The position numbers and the translations under genes are program-made. The notes beneath the pieces were generated by a model, which worked only from the letters and a program-made list of their open reading frames with translations, did no database searches and was not told the origin of the DNA. From Blastochloris sulfoviridis (GTDB taxonomy: Bacteria > Pseudomonadota > Alphaproteobacteria > Rhizobiales > Xanthobacteraceae), in NCBI RefSeq assembly GCF_008630065.1, contig NZ_VWPL01000002.1, positions 154,771 to 218,770 of the forward strand: DNA of 64,000 nucleotides. Reading direction: 5' to 3'. How positions within the stretch are numbered: position 1 is the stretch's first letter; every line of letters begins with the position of its first letter. Positions 36,828 through 46,760 of this stretch are shown piece by piece.

Positions 36828-37597
36828 CACGCGTCTCGTCGGTTGGATGGCGCACCCTGAAGGAGAGACTGGGCGCGGGCGAGGTCGGCAGGCATGTCGA
36901 CGCCAAGCGGCACGGTGTCGACGAGGGCGACGTCGATGCGCATCCCGGCCTCCAGGGCGCGGAGCTGCTCCAGCCGCTCGCGCCGCTCCAGCGGCGAGGG
37001 CGGAAGCGCAACGAAGCGGGCGAGCGCCGCCCGCCGGTAGGCATAGAGCCCGATATGGTGATAGAGCGGCCCCGGCCCGGTGGGCGCGGTGGCGCGGGTG
37101 AAATAGAGCGCACGCAGCCGGCCGGGCGCGACCTGCGAGCCCACCACCTTGACCACGTTGGGGTCGTCCCTCTCCTCCTCGCGCACGATCTCGGCCGCCA
37201 GCGTGGCGATGTCGACGGCGGGGTCGGCGAGCGGCGCCAGCGCGGCGCGGATGGCATCGGCCGAGATGGTCGGCAGGTCGCCCTGGACGTTGACCACGAG
37301 ATCGATGGCGCCCTGCGGGTCGATGGTGGAGAGCGCCTCGAAGATGCGGTCGGAGCCCGAGGCGTGGTCCGCCCGGGTCATCACCGCCCGGGCGCCGGCG
37401 GCTTCCGCGGCTTGCGCGATCGCCGCGGCATCGGTCGCCACCACCACCTCGCCGAGGTCGGCCGCGCGGGCGCGCTCGACCACATGGGCGATCATCGGCC
37501 GGCCGCCGATGTCGGCCAGCGGCTTGCCGGGCAGGCGGGTCGAGGCGAAGCGGGCCGGGATCATCAGGACGACGCGGTCGGCGGACAGGGCAGGCAT
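36827..37597 (-). CDS. kdsB: 3-deoxy-manno-octulosonate cytidylyltransferase
   Basis: Activates Kdo as CMP-Kdo for lipopolysaccharide inner core. The 256 residues contain [20 protein letters not shown] at the N-terminus, the sugar-nucleotide site [22 protein letters not shown], and [10 protein letters not shown]. The ATG at 37597 gives the family length; an upstream TTG at 37651 adds 18 residues but lies outside the conserved part. It shows that the organism makes Kdo-containing LPS. It overlaps pheA and is divergent from the Yej operon. Confidence 0.94.
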   Translation of the reverse strand: MPALSADRVVLMIPARFASTRLPGKPLADIGGRPMIAHVVERARAADLGEVVVATDAAAIAQAAEAAGARAVMTRADHASGSDRIFEALSTIDPQGAIDLVVNVQGDLPTISADAIRAALAPLADPAVDIATLAAEIVREEERDDPNVVKVVGSQVAPGRLRALYFTRATAPTGPGPLYHHIGLYAYRRAALARFVALPPSPLERRERLEQLRALEAGMRIDVALVDTVPLGVDMPADLARAQSLLQGAPSNRRDA

Positions 37598-37996
37598 GGC
37601 GGTCTCGGTGGAGATCAAGGACTTCACAGGCAGGGCAGATTGAGACGACAAAGGATTTGCTGGCCCCCTGTCGCGGCCCTGGTGGGCCGGTTGGCGCCGC
37701 TTATAAGGGCTGGCCCGGCCTGCGCAATGTGGTTGGCTCTGTCAGGGGCAAGCCGGGCGCGCGATCGGGCTGCTGGCGCTCACCGTGTGGCGAAGACATA
37801 AAAACGCGCCATAATCGTCGCATCACACGGTTTCCGGGAGAACCTTTTGGGATTTTGCAAACAATCTCGCCGAAACCCTTTGTTCGGAAACGGGATCTTC
37901 GGCAACCGGACTCTGGAACTCCGGCTTGATCAGCCGGCTTTCGCATCAGACGCGACCGCCGGTTTCCGCCGGCCCCTCACATTTGGAGCATTTCGC
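37598..37996. other. Divergent intergenic region kdsB / yejA containing family A copy A2
   Basis: About 400 bases without a gene. The left part holds the kdsB promoter region. A family A element in reverse orientation occupies about 37821-37949: CACGGTTTCCGGGAGAACC, CTCGCCGAAACCCTTTGTTC, GGAAACGGGATCTTCGGCAA, and CTCCGGCTTGATCAGCCGG at its right end. The following 45 bases lead into yejA with GGAG at 37985-37988. Confidence 0.7.
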
Positions 37997-39919
37997 GTGG
38001 CCTGGCTCGAATTCCGTGCTGTTCGCTTGCCCGTTGCCGCCGTCGCGGCGGCCTTCCTTGCCGCCGCCCTCGCCGCGACTCCCGCCGATGCCCAGGATGC
38101 GGCCAAGGGCGATGCCAAGACCGCCGCCTCGGACAAGGTCTGGCGGCATGGCCTGTCGCTGCTCGGCGAGCCCAAGGAGAAGCCGGACTTCGCCCATTTC
38201 GGCTACGTCAATCCGGCGGCGCCCAAGGGCGGCATGGTGCGGCTCGCCGCCATGGGCACGTTCGACAATCTCAATCCGGTGGTCGCCAATGTCCGCGGCA
38301 ACATCGCCATGGGCCTCGACCTGATCTTTGATACGCTGATGACCCCGTCCTCCGACGAGGTCGGCACGGCCTACGGCCTCCTGGCCGAGGCGGTGTCGTT
38401 CCCGCCCGACTTCTCCTCGGTCAGCTACCGGCTGCGGCCGCAGGCGCGCTGGCACGACGGCAAGCCGGTCACGGTCGAGGACGTGATCTGGTCGTTCGAG
38501 GTCTGGCGCAAGAACTCGCCGACCCATCAGCGCTATTACCGGCACGTCAAAACCGTGGAGAAGACCGGCCCGCACGAGGTGACCTTCACCTTCGACGAGC
38601 CCGGCAACCGGGAATTGCCGCAGATCGTCGGCGAGTTCCAGGTGCTGCCCAGGCACTGGTGGGAGGGCACCGATCCGTCCGGCAAGCCGCGCGACGTCAC
38701 CGCCACCACGCTGGAGGTTCCGCTGGGCGGCGGCGCCTACCGCATCAAGTCGGCCGAGCCCGGCCGCACCATCGTCTATGAGCGGGTGGCGGACTATTGG
38801 GGCGACAAGCTGCCGGTCAATGTCGGCATCAACAATTTCGACGGGATCCGCTTCGAGTATTTCCGCGACACCACGGTGGCGCTGGAGGCGTTCAAGGCCG
38901 ACCAGCTCGACTGGCGCACCGAGTCGCTCGCCAAGGACTGGGCCACGGCCTACGACTTCCCGGCGGTGACCGAGAAGCGGGTGGTGCTGGAGGAGTTCCC
39001 GATCCGCAATATCGGCATCATGCAGGCGTTCGCGTTCAACCTGCGCCGCGACAAGTTCTCCGACTGGCGGGTGCGCCGCGCCTTCGACCTCGCCTTCGAC
39101 TTCGAGGACCTGAACCAGGCGCTGTTCTACGGCCAGTACCGGCGCATCGGCAGCTATTTCGACGGCACCGAGCTTGCCGCCTCCGGCGTGCCCGCGGGCC
39201 AGGAGCTGGAGATGCTGGAGAGCGTGCGCGACAAGGTGCCGCCCGCGCTGTTCACCGAGCCCTATCCGACGCCCACGGGCGGCAGCCCCGAGGCGACCCG
39301 CGCCAACCTGCGCGAGGCGCTGAAGCTTCTCAACGAGGCCGGCTGGGAGGTGAAGGACCGCCGGCTGGTCAATGTGAAGACCGGCGAGCCGTTCATGGTC
39401 GAGTTCCTGATCGCGCAGCCGACGTTCGAGCGGGTGGTGCTGCGCTACAAGCCGGCGCTGGAGCGGCTCGGCATCGTCGTGTCGGTGCGCACCGTCGACG
39501 AGACCCAGTACCAGAACCGGCTGCGCCAGTTCGATTTCGACTTCGTCGTAAACTCCTGGGGCCAGTCGCTGTCGCCCGGCAACGAGCAGCGCTATTTCTG
39601 GGGCTCGGAGGCGGCCGACGTTCCCGGCACCGGCAATGTCGGCGGCATCCGGAACCCGGCGGTCGACGCGCTGATCGAGCGGGTGATCTTCGCAAAGACC
39701 CGCGAGGAGCTGGTGGCGGCCACCCGTGCGCTCGACCGCGTGCTGCTGTGGAACCACTACGTCGTGCCGCAATGGACCTACGGCAAGCAGCGCACCGCGC
39801 GCTGGGACCGCTTCGGCCGCCCGGAGCGCATGCCGGCCTATGGCGCCGCGGCGTTCCCGACCATCTGGTGGTGGGATGCCGAGAGGGCGGACAGGACCCG
39901 CCAGCCCGCGCGGCCCTGA
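37997..39919 (+). CDS. yejA: Oligopeptide ABC transporter substrate-binding protein, YejA-like (first copy)
   Basis: A 640-residue periplasmic binding protein of the SBP_bac_5 family. The signal peptide (FRAVRLPVAAVAAAFLAAAL, cleavage after ADA) is followed by the YejA pattern HGLSLLGEPKEKPDFAHFGY and NPAAPKGG, then RLRPQARWHDGKPVTVEDV, and VRRAFDLAFDFEDLNQALFY. GTG at 37997 has GGAG eight bases upstream; the ATG at 37847 begins inside a family A repeat and would spoil the signal sequence, so it is rejected. It heads the yej operon. YejABEF systems import oligopeptides, including microcin C in enterobacteria. Confidence 0.92.
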   Translation: MAWLEFRAVRLPVAAVAAAFLAAALAATPADAQDAAKGDAKTAASDKVWRHGLSLLGEPKEKPDFAHFGYVNPAAPKGGMVRLAAMGTFDNLNPVVANVRGNIAMGLDLIFDTLMTPSSDEVGTAYGLLAEAVSFPPDFSSVSYRLRPQARWHDGKPVTVEDVIWSFEVWRKNSPTHQRYYRHVKTVEKTGPHEVTFTFDEPGNRELPQIVGEFQVLPRHWWEGTDPSGKPRDVTATTLEVPLGGGAYRIKSAEPGRTIVYERVADYWGDKLPVNVGINNFDGIRFEYFRDTTVALEAFKADQLDWRTESLAKDWATAYDFPAVTEKRVVLEEFPIRNIGIMQAFAFNLRRDKFSDWRVRRAFDLAFDFEDLNQALFYGQYRRIGSYFDGTELAASGVPAGQELEMLESVRDKVPPALFTEPYPTPTGGSPEATRANLREALKLLNEAGWEVKDRRLVNVKTGEPFMVEFLIAQPTFERVVLRYKPALERLGIVVSVRTVDETQYQNRLRQFDFDFVVNSWGQSLSPGNEQRYFWGSEAADVPGTGNVGGIRNPAVDALIERVIFAKTREELVAATRALDRVLLWNHYVVPQWTYGKQRTARWDRFGRPERMPAYGAAAFPTIWWWDAERADRTRQPARP

Positions 39920-39954
39920 GCGCCGCCACCCTCCTCCAGCCCGAAGGCTCGTCC

Positions 39955-41874
39955 ATGACCGTGCTTCGCCTGACCCGTCGCGGCACGCTCGCCGTCTTTG
40001 CCGGGGCCGCGGCAAGTCCTTTTGCAGCAAGTCCTTTTGCAGCAGGTCCGTTCGCCGAAGGTCCGTTCGCGGCCCGCGCGGATGCGGCCGCATCCCCCGC
40101 GGCCGCGCCGGTGCCCGAAGTCCACGGCATGTCCGCCTTCGGCGACCTGAAGTACCCGGCCGGGTTTTCGCATTTCGACTATGTCGACCCCAAGGCGCCC
40201 AAGGGCGGCTCGTTCTCGCAGATCGGCCCGACCTTCGCCTACAACCAGAACCCCAACACCTTCAACACGATGAACATGTTCGTGCTGCGCGGCGACGGCG
40301 CGCAGGGGCTGGAGCTGACGTTTGCGTCGCTGATGGCGCGGGCGCTGGACGAGCCGGATGCGATGTACGGCCTCGCCGCGCAGGCGGTGGCGATCGATCC
40401 CGAAGGACTCGAGGTGCGCTTCCGCCTGCGCCCGGGCATCACCTTCCACGACGGCACGCCGATCACGCCCGAGGACGTGGTGTTCTCGCTCGACACCCTC
40501 AAGCGGGAGGGCCACCCGCGCATCACCCAGGCGCTGAGCCGTCTGGAGAGCACGCGCGCGGATGGCGACGTGGTGGCGGTGCGGTTTGCGCCCGACCGGG
40601 CGCGCGACGCGCCGCTGTTCGTCGCCGGCCTGCCGATCCTGTCCAAGGCCTATTATGCCGGCAAGGCGTTCGACGCCGCGACGCTGGAGCCGCCGCTCGG
40701 CTCCGGCCCCTACCGCGTCGGGCGCATGGAGCCCGGCCGCTTTATCGAGTATGTGCGCGTCGCGGACTGGTGGGGTGCCGACCTGCCGGCGATGCGCGGC
40801 AGCAACAATTTCGACGTGGTGCGCTACGAATACTTCCGCGACCGCGACGTCGGCTTCGAGGCGTTCAAGGCCGGCGAGTATCTGTTCCGCGAGGAGTTCA
40901 CCTCGCGGGTATGGGCGCGCGGCTACGACTTTCCGGCGCTCAAGGACCGCCGGGTGGTGCGCGACGAGACGCCCGACAACACGCCGTCCGGCACCCAGGG
41001 CTGGTTCCTCAACACAAGGCGCGAGGTCTTCAAGGACCGGCGGGTGCGCGAGGCGCTGCAGTTCGCGTTTGATTTCGAGTGGGTCAACCAGAACGTGATG
41101 TTCGGCTCCTACTTCCGCGCCTATTCGTTCTTCCAGAACTCCAATCTCGAAGCGCACGGCGCCCCCGACGCGGACGAGCTGGCGCTGTTGGAGCCTCTGC
41201 GCGACAGGCTGGATCCGGACGTGTTCGGCGCCGCGGCGATGCCGCCGGTGAGCGACGGCTCGGGCCAGGACCGTTCGCTTCTGCGGCGGGCGGTGCAGCT
41301 CCTCGACGAGGCGGGCTGGCGCGTCCAGGGCGGCAAGCGCGTCAATGCCCGCGGCGAGCCGCTCGCCATCGAGTTCCTGATGTTCGAGCGCAGCTTCGAG
41401 CCGCACCACGCCGCCCTCATCAAGAACCTCAAGCTGATCGGCGTCGAGGGAACCATGCGCCTCGTCGATCCGGTGCAGTATCAGGCGCGCCGCGCCGACT
41501 TCGACTTCGACGTCATCGTCCAGCGCTTCAATCTCGGTCCGACACCGAGCGAGGTGCTGCGCTCGCTGTTCTCGTCGTCGGCGGCGGGGCTGAAGGGGTC
41601 CGACAACCTCGCCGGCATCGCCGATCCTGCGGTGGACCGGCTGATCGAGGCGGCGCTGGCCGCGCCGACCCGCGCCGACCTCGTCGCCGCCTGCCGGGCG
41701 CTCGACCGCGTGCTGCGCGCCGGCCGCTACTGGGTGCCGCACTGGTACAAGGCGAGCCACTGGCTGGCCTATTGGGACGTGTTCGGCCGGCCAGCGACCA
41801 AGCCGCATTATGGCCGGGGCGCGCCGGAAACCTGGTGGCGTGACGCCGCTAAATCCGCAAAGATCGGGCGTTGA
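39955..41874 (+). CDS. Oligopeptide ABC transporter substrate-binding protein, YejA-like (second copy)
   Basis: A 639-residue paralogue of the preceding protein, 35 bases downstream. Conserved parts include FGDLKYPAGFSHFDYVDPKA, FRLRPGITFHDGTPITPEDV, and VREALQFAFDFEWVNQNVMF. The N-terminus RLTRRGTLAVFAGAA has a twin-arginine pair before a hydrophobic stretch, so Tat export is possible. The signal region contains a tetrad of pentapeptide repeats (ASPFA, ASPFA, AGPFA, EGPFA) encoded by a 15-bp tandem array. Two binding proteins could widen the peptide range of one permease. A 185-base gap with a fragment of a family D-like word (TCTCCCGTAAGGGGAG) separates it from yejB. Confidence 0.9.
   Translation: MTVLRLTRRGTLAVFAGAAASPFAASPFAAGPFAEGPFAARADAAASPAAAPVPEVHGMSAFGDLKYPAGFSHFDYVDPKAPKGGSFSQIGPTFAYNQNPNTFNTMNMFVLRGDGAQGLELTFASLMARALDEPDAMYGLAAQAVAIDPEGLEVRFRLRPGITFHDGTPITPEDVVFSLDTLKREGHPRITQALSRLESTRADGDVVAVRFAPDRARDAPLFVAGLPILSKAYYAGKAFDAATLEPPLGSGPYRVGRMEPGRFIEYVRVADWWGADLPAMRGSNNFDVVRYEYFRDRDVGFEAFKAGEYLFREEFTSRVWARGYDFPALKDRRVVRDETPDNTPSGTQGWFLNTRREVFKDRRVREALQFAFDFEWVNQNVMFGSYFRAYSFFQNSNLEAHGAPDADELALLEPLRDRLDPDVFGAAAMPPVSDGSGQDRSLLRRAVQLLDEAGWRVQGGKRVNARGEPLAIEFLMFERSFEPHHAALIKNLKLIGVEGTMRLVDPVQYQARRADFDFDVIVQRFNLGPTPSEVLRSLFSSSAAGLKGSDNLAGIADPAVDRLIEAALAAPTRADLVAACRALDRVLRAGRYWVPHWYKASHWLAYWDVFGRPATKPHYGRGAPETWWRDAAKSAKIGR
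40012..40071 (+). repeat. In-frame 15-bp tandem repeat, four units, in signal-peptide region
   Basis: Units at 40012, 40027 (identical, GCAAGTCCTTTTGCA), 40042 (GCAGGTCCGTTCGCC) and 40057 (GAAGGTCCGTTCGCG). They keep the reading frame and encode ASPFA, ASPFA, AGPFA, EGPFA. Confidence 0.92.
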
Positions 41875-42059
41875 GGGCGGCTCTTCCACTGACGGGGCGA
41901 ACCGGGCGCCCTGGACCTTCCGTCGCGAAGCATGAACGATGTGATACGGTTCTTTAGCCTGACCGGCCGGACTTCGTATCGCCCGCCTTGCGATCTTCGA
42001 CCGTCCGACATCCTCTCCCGTAAGGGGAGGGGGAAGGGCGCCCGCAGGAAAGAGATGAC

Positions 42060-43175
42060 ATGACGGCCTACATCATCCGCCGCCTGCTGCTGATGGTTCC
42101 CACGCTGCTCGGCATCATGCTGGTGTCGTTCCTGGTGGTGCAGTTCGCGCCCGGCGGGCCGATCGAGCGCATCATCGCCCAGGTGTCGGGCACCGACGTG
42201 TCCGCCACCGCGCGCTTCACCGGCCAGGGGTCGGGCGATTTCGGCGCGGGCCTGCGGCGCGAAGGCGCCGGCGGCGCCGACGTCACCATGTCGAAATATC
42301 GCGGCGCCCAGGGCCTCGACCCCGAATTCATCAAGCAGCTCGAAGCGCAGTTCGGCTTCGACAAGCCGGCGCACGAGCGCTTCCTGATCATGCTGTCGAA
42401 CTACATCCGGTTCGATTTCGGCAAGAGCTATTTCCGCGACATCAGGGTGGTCGACCTGATCAAGGAGAAGCTGCCGGTGTCGATCTCGCTCGGCATCTGG
42501 ATGACGCTGCTGACCTATCTGATCTCGATTCCGCTCGGCATCAGGAAGGCGATCCGCGACGGCTCGAACTTCGACGTCTGGAGCTCGGCGGTGGTCGTCG
42601 TCGGCTATGCCGTGCCGGGCTTCCTGTTCGCCATCCTGCTCATCATCCTGTTCGCCGGCGGCTCGTTCTTCTCGTGGTTTCCGCTGCGCGGGCTGGTGTC
42701 CGACAACTGGCACGATCTGTCGCTCGGCGCCAAGGTCGCCGACTATTTCTGGCATCTCACGCTGCCGCTGGTGTCGATGGTGCTGTCGTCGTTCGCCACC
42801 ATGACGCTGCTCACCAAGAACTCGTTCCTCGACGAGATCAGGAAGCAGTACGTGCTGACGGCGCGCATGAAGGGCTGCGGCGAGACGCGGGTGCTCTACG
42901 GCCACATCTTCCGCAACGCCATGCTGATCGTCATCGCCGGCTTCCCCGGCGCCTTCGTCAGCGCCTTCTTCACCGGCTCGCTGTTGATCGAGACCATCTT
43001 CTCGCTCGACGGGCTGGGTCTTCTCGGCTTCGAGAGCGTGCTGAACCGCGACTATGCCGTGGTGTTCGCCACGCTCTACATCTATTCGCTGGTCGGGCTT
43101 CTGGTGAACCTGATCTCCGACCTCACCTACACCTGGGTCGATCCACGCATCGACTTCGAGGCGCGCGAGGTGTGA
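42060..43175 (+). CDS. yejB: Oligopeptide ABC transporter permease YejB
   Basis: A 371-residue inner-membrane permease with six helices. The N-terminus TAYIIRRLLLMVPTLLGIML is typical of DppB/YejB proteins; a YejB-type insertion of about 100 residues follows the first helix; the EAA loop for contact with the ATPase is near VLTARMKGCGETRVLYGHIF. The stop overlaps the yejE ATG (TGATG). Confidence 0.93.
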   Translation: MTAYIIRRLLLMVPTLLGIMLVSFLVVQFAPGGPIERIIAQVSGTDVSATARFTGQGSGDFGAGLRREGAGGADVTMSKYRGAQGLDPEFIKQLEAQFGFDKPAHERFLIMLSNYIRFDFGKSYFRDIRVVDLIKEKLPVSISLGIWMTLLTYLISIPLGIRKAIRDGSNFDVWSSAVVVVGYAVPGFLFAILLIILFAGGSFFSWFPLRGLVSDNWHDLSLGAKVADYFWHLTLPLVSMVLSSFATMTLLTKNSFLDEIRKQYVLTARMKGCGETRVLYGHIFRNAMLIVIAGFPGAFVSAFFTGSLLIETIFSLDGLGLLGFESVLNRDYAVVFATLYIYSLVGLLVNLISDLTYTWVDPRIDFEAREV

Positions 43176-44344
43176 TGGACGCAACCCCTGACACGACGCT
43201 TGAGCTTCAGCCGGCGGCGAACGCGCCGCTGCCGCGCCGCGGCCGGTTCTCGCTGTCGCCGCTCAACCGGCGGCGGCTCGCCAATTTCCGCGCCAACCGG
43301 CGCGGCTACTGGGCATTCTGGGTGTTCTCGGTGCTGTTCGTCGTCTCGCTGTTCGCCGAGTTCGTCGCCAACGACCGGCCGTTCCTGGTGAAGTATGAGG
43401 GGCACTATTACGTGCCGGTGCTGGCCGACTACCCGGAGACCACGTTCGGCGGCGATTTCGAGACCAAGGCCGACTATCGCGATCCCTATCTCGTCAAGCA
43501 GATCGCCAAGACGGGCGGCTGGATGATCTGGCCGCCGATCCGCTACCACTACGACACCCACAATCTCGATCTGCCGACACCGGCGCCCTCGCCGCCGACC
43601 TGGATGCTCACCGAGGCGCAGTGCAAGGCGGTGGCGGAGAAGAAGGGCGTTTCCGGCTGCGCCGACCTGGAGGTGAACTGGCTCGGCACCGATGATCAGG
43701 GCCGCGACGTGGTGGCGCGGCTGATCTATGGCTTCCGGCTGTCGGTGCTGTTCGGCCTGACGCTGACCATCATCTCCTCGGCCATCGGCGTCGCCGCCGG
43801 TGCCGTGCAGGGCTATTTCGGCGGCTGGACCGACCTCCTGTTCCAGCGGGTCATCGAGATCTGGACGGCGATCCCCTCGCTCTACCTGCTCTTGATCATC
43901 TCCTCGGTGCTGGTGCCGGGCTTCTTCGTGCTGCTGGGGATTCTGCTGCTGTTCTCCTGGGTGTCGCTGGTTGGCCTCGTGCGGGCGGAGTTCCTGCGCG
44001 GGCGCAATTTCGAGTACGTGCAGGCGGCGCGCGCGCTCGGCGTGTCGAACCGCTCGATCATGTTCCGCCACCTTCTGCCCAACGCCATGGTGGCGACGCT
44101 GACCTTTTTGCCCTTCATCCTGTCGAGCTCGGTGATGACGCTGACCGCGCTCGACTTTCTCGGCTTCGGCCTGCCGCCGGGCTCGCCGTCGCTGGGCGAG
44201 CTCTTGGCCCAGGGCAAGGCCAACGTCCAGGCGCCGTGGCTCGGGCTCACCGGCTTCTTCACCGTGGCGATCATGCTGTCGCTCTTGATCTTCATCGGCG
44301 AGGCGGTGCGCGACGCCTTCGACCCGCGAAAGACGTTCGGGTGA
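43175..44344 (+). CDS. yejE: Oligopeptide ABC transporter permease YejE
   Basis: A 389-residue second permease. N-terminal cytoplasmic part RRGRFSLSPLNRRRLANFRA (YejE signature), helix at about 45-65, a periplasmic insertion of about 100 residues, the segment WLGTDDQGRDVVARLIYGFR typical of DppC-type permeases, five more helices and the EAA loop YVQAARALGVSNRSIMFRHL. It forms the channel with YejB. The ATPase gene would normally follow directly; here a two-gene toxin-antitoxin-like module comes first. Confidence 0.93.
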   Translation: MDATPDTTLELQPAANAPLPRRGRFSLSPLNRRRLANFRANRRGYWAFWVFSVLFVVSLFAEFVANDRPFLVKYEGHYYVPVLADYPETTFGGDFETKADYRDPYLVKQIAKTGGWMIWPPIRYHYDTHNLDLPTPAPSPPTWMLTEAQCKAVAEKKGVSGCADLEVNWLGTDDQGRDVVARLIYGFRLSVLFGLTLTIISSAIGVAAGAVQGYFGGWTDLLFQRVIEIWTAIPSLYLLLIISSVLVPGFFVLLGILLLFSWVSLVGLVRAEFLRGRNFEYVQAARALGVSNRSIMFRHLLPNAMVATLTFLPFILSSSVMTLTALDFLGFGLPPGSPSLGELLAQGKANVQAPWLGLTGFFTVAIMLSLLIFIGEAVRDAFDPRKTFG

Positions 44345-44408
44345 GACGATCGGTCAAGACCCGCGGGTGAAGGTGCGGTAGGATGCAACCAAGGGACGGA
44401 GTTGCCAG

Positions 44409-44630
44409 ATGAACAGGATCGTCCGCGAGAACTACCCGGTCTCGAAGTTGCCGGAGGATTTGCGGGGCGACATCGAGCCGGGCGCGAGCGTCACCGTGAC
44501 CGTCGTTGCCGAGACCAGGGGCGCGCCGCAGCGCTTTGCCGAACTGCGGCAGAAGTTGGGGCGGGGTCGCCTCTCGCTTGCGGATGCCGTCGAACGGGTG
44601 CGGAAGATCCGCGAAGGCGAGGCGTTCTAG
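44409..44630 (+). CDS. Putative antitoxin of a PIN-domain pair (VapB-like)
   Basis: A 73-residue protein ending exactly where the PIN gene starts. It has an N-terminal segment IVRENYPVSKLPEDLRGDIE, a beta-rich SVTVTVVAE, and a helical, charged C-terminus (FAELRQKLGRGRLSLADAVE) of the kind that wraps a PIN toxin. No AbrB, RHH or HTH motif is certain. ATG at 44409 has CGGAG at a good distance. Its role is inferred mainly from the neighbour and the gene order. It lies 64 bases after yejE. Confidence 0.75.
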   Translation: MNRIVRENYPVSKLPEDLRGDIEPGASVTVTVVAETRGAPQRFAELRQKLGRGRLSLADAVERVRKIREGEAF

Positions 44631-45074
44631 GTGCCGGTCCAGCGCCTTTATCTGGACGCCAACGCCGTCATCGGCCTTGCCGAGGGAACGGGCGACGGAA
44701 TTGAGGCCCTAGGCCGAATGCTCGATCTTGGGCTCGATGGCCGTCTGATCCTGGTCAGTTCGCACCTGGTTCTCGGTGAGGTGTTGGTGGTGCCGATTGC
44801 CGACAGGAACGAAGCGTTGCTCAAGTTCTATGGACAAGACCTGTCGCGATATGTCGACCTGCGCGACATCGACGATCGGGTGATCCGTCAGGCCGCCGCC
44901 ATCCGGGCGAAGTGGCGAACCGTCAAGTTGCCCGACGCCCTTTACTTGGCGACCGCAGAGCTCGCCGGCTGCGCCGTCATTGTCAGCGCCGATAAGCGTC
45001 TCCCGGCCGATTTCAGCGTCCCTCGCTGCGACCCGGCCACGGATCTTGATTTGTTGCTGGATCGGCTCCCATGA
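44631..45074 (+). CDS. PIN-domain toxin-like ribonuclease (VapC-like)
   Basis: A 147-residue PIN-domain protein. The four acidic positions expected for metal-dependent RNase activity are visible: Asp in YLDANAVIGL (residue 8), Glu in HLVLGEVLV (about 49), Asp in KLPDALYLATA (about 101), and Asp in IVSADKRLPA (about 119). The start is GTG, directly abutting the antitoxin stop, and its own stop overlaps the yejF start (ATGA). So translation of the transporter ATPase is linked to the toxin gene. Such pairs are normally free-standing, so its position inside a transporter operon is unusual. Activity is not shown. Confidence 0.85.
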   Translation: MPVQRLYLDANAVIGLAEGTGDGIEALGRMLDLGLDGRLILVSSHLVLGEVLVVPIADRNEALLKFYGQDLSRYVDLRDIDDRVIRQAAAIRAKWRTVKLPDALYLATAELAGCAVIVSADKRLPADFSVPRCDPATDLDLLLDRLP

Positions 45075-46699
45075 CTCACCCCCTCCTCACCGTCGAAGAC
45101 CTCTCCGTCGCCTTTCGCCAGGGCAAGCGCGAAACGCTGGCGGTCGATCGCATCTCGTTCACCGTCAACAAGGGCGAGACCTTGGCCCTGGTCGGCGAAT
45201 CGGGCTCCGGCAAGTCGGTGTCGGCGCTGTCGATCCTCAAGCTCCTGCCCTACCCGTCCGCCTTTCACCCCTCGGGCCGGGTGCGCTTCAAGGGCGAGGA
45301 TCTGCTCGGCCTTGCCGAGCGCGACATCCGGCGGGTGCGCGGCGACGACATCACCATGGTGTTCCAGGAGCCGATGAGTTCGCTCAACCCGCTCCACACC
45401 ATCGAGAAGCAGATCGGCGAGATCATCGAGCTGCATCGCCCCTTGCGCGGCGCGGCGGTGCGGGCGCGCACCATCGAGCTCCTGACCCAGGTCGGCATTC
45501 CCGATCCCGCGGCGCGGCTCGGCAGCTATCCGCACCAGCTCTCCGGCGGCCAGCGCCAGCGGGTGATGATCGCCATGGCGCTCGCCAACGAGCCCGACCT
45601 CCTGATTGCCGACGAGCCGACCACTGCGCTCGACGTCACGGTGCAGGCCCAGATCCTGACGCTGCTCAAGGAGCTGCAGGGCCGGCTCGGCATGGCGATC
45701 CTGTTCATCACCCACGACCTCGGCATCGTGAAGAAGATCGCCGACCGGGTGTGCGTGATGAACGGGGGCAAGATCGTCGAGGAGGGGGCGGTTTCGCGCA
45801 TCTTCGAGGCCCCCGAGCACCCCTATACGAAGGCGCTGATGGCCGCCGAGCCCAAGGGCGAGCCGGCGCCGCCCCAGCCCGAGGCGCCGGTGGTGGTGGA
45901 GACGACGGATCTCAAGGTCTGGTTTCCGATCAAGCGCGGCGTGCTGCGGCGCACAATCGGCCACATCAAGGCGGTGGACGGCGTGTCGCTCGCCATCCGC
46001 AAGGGCGAGACGCTGGGCGTGGTCGGCGAATCGGGCTCGGGCAAGACGACGCTCGGCCTCGCCATCCTGCGGCTGATCTCCTCCGACGGCCCGATCGTGT
46101 TCATGGGCGCGCCGGTGCAGGGCCTCGGCTTCAAGGAGATGCGGCCGCACCGGCGCAACATGCAGATCGTGTTCCAGGATCCCTACGGCTCGCTGAGCCC
46201 GCGCATGTCGGTCGAGGACATCATCGCCGAGGGGCTGCTCGTCCATCAGCCCCGGCTCACCGAGGCGGAGCGGGCGGTGCGGGTGGTGGCGGCGCTTGAG
46301 GATGTCGGGCTCGATCCGGAGACGCGGTTCCGCTACCCGCATGAATTCTCCGGCGGCCAGCGCCAGCGCATCGCCGTGGCGCGCGCCATGGTGCTGGAGC
46401 CGTCCTTCGTGGTGCTCGACGAGCCGACCAGCGCGCTCGACATGCTGGTGCAGGCGCAGATCGTCGACCTGCTGCGCGATCTGCAGCGGCGGCGCGACCT
46501 CACCTTCCTGTTCATCTCGCACGACCTCAAGGTGGTGGCGGCACTGGCCAGCCGCCTGCTGGTGATGCGGGCGGGCAAGGTGGTGGAGGAGGGGCCGGCC
46601 GAGCGGCTGTTCCGGGCGCCCGAGAGCCCCTACACGCGGGCGCTGTTCGCCGCCGCCTTCGCGCTGGAGGCCGCCGGGGACGACGCCGCGAGCCAGTGA
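45071..46699 (+). CDS. yejF: Oligopeptide ABC transporter ATPase YejF (two ATPase domains)
   Basis: A 542-residue double ATPase. Each half has Walker A ([12 protein letters not shown] at about 40; [12 protein letters not shown] at about 320), the Q-loop with [12 protein letters not shown] and [12 protein letters not shown], the signature [15 protein letters not shown] and [15 protein letters not shown], and Walker B with DEPTTALD and DEPTSALD. OppD/F-type extensions follow each domain ([26 protein letters not shown]). It powers the YejABE importer. The ATG overlaps the PIN gene stop by four bases. Confidence 0.94.
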   Translation: MTHPLLTVEDLSVAFRQGKRETLAVDRISFTVNKGETLALVGESGSGKSVSALSILKLLPYPSAFHPSGRVRFKGEDLLGLAERDIRRVRGDDITMVFQEPMSSLNPLHTIEKQIGEIIELHRPLRGAAVRARTIELLTQVGIPDPAARLGSYPHQLSGGQRQRVMIAMALANEPDLLIADEPTTALDVTVQAQILTLLKELQGRLGMAILFITHDLGIVKKIADRVCVMNGGKIVEEGAVSRIFEAPEHPYTKALMAAEPKGEPAPPQPEAPVVVETTDLKVWFPIKRGVLRRTIGHIKAVDGVSLAIRKGETLGVVGESGSGKTTLGLAILRLISSDGPIVFMGAPVQGLGFKEMRPHRRNMQIVFQDPYGSLSPRMSVEDIIAEGLLVHQPRLTEAERAVRVVAALEDVGLDPETRFRYPHEFSGGQRQRIAVARAMVLEPSFVVLDEPTSALDMLVQAQIVDLLRDLQRRRDLTFLFISHDLKVVAALASRLLVMRAGKVVEEGPAERLFRAPESPYTRALFAAAFALEAAGDDAASQ

Positions 46700-46760
46700 G
46701 TCCCCGATCTGCCCGGCTGGGGGAGGGGGCACCAACGGCCGGCGCTCGCTACCCTCGGGA

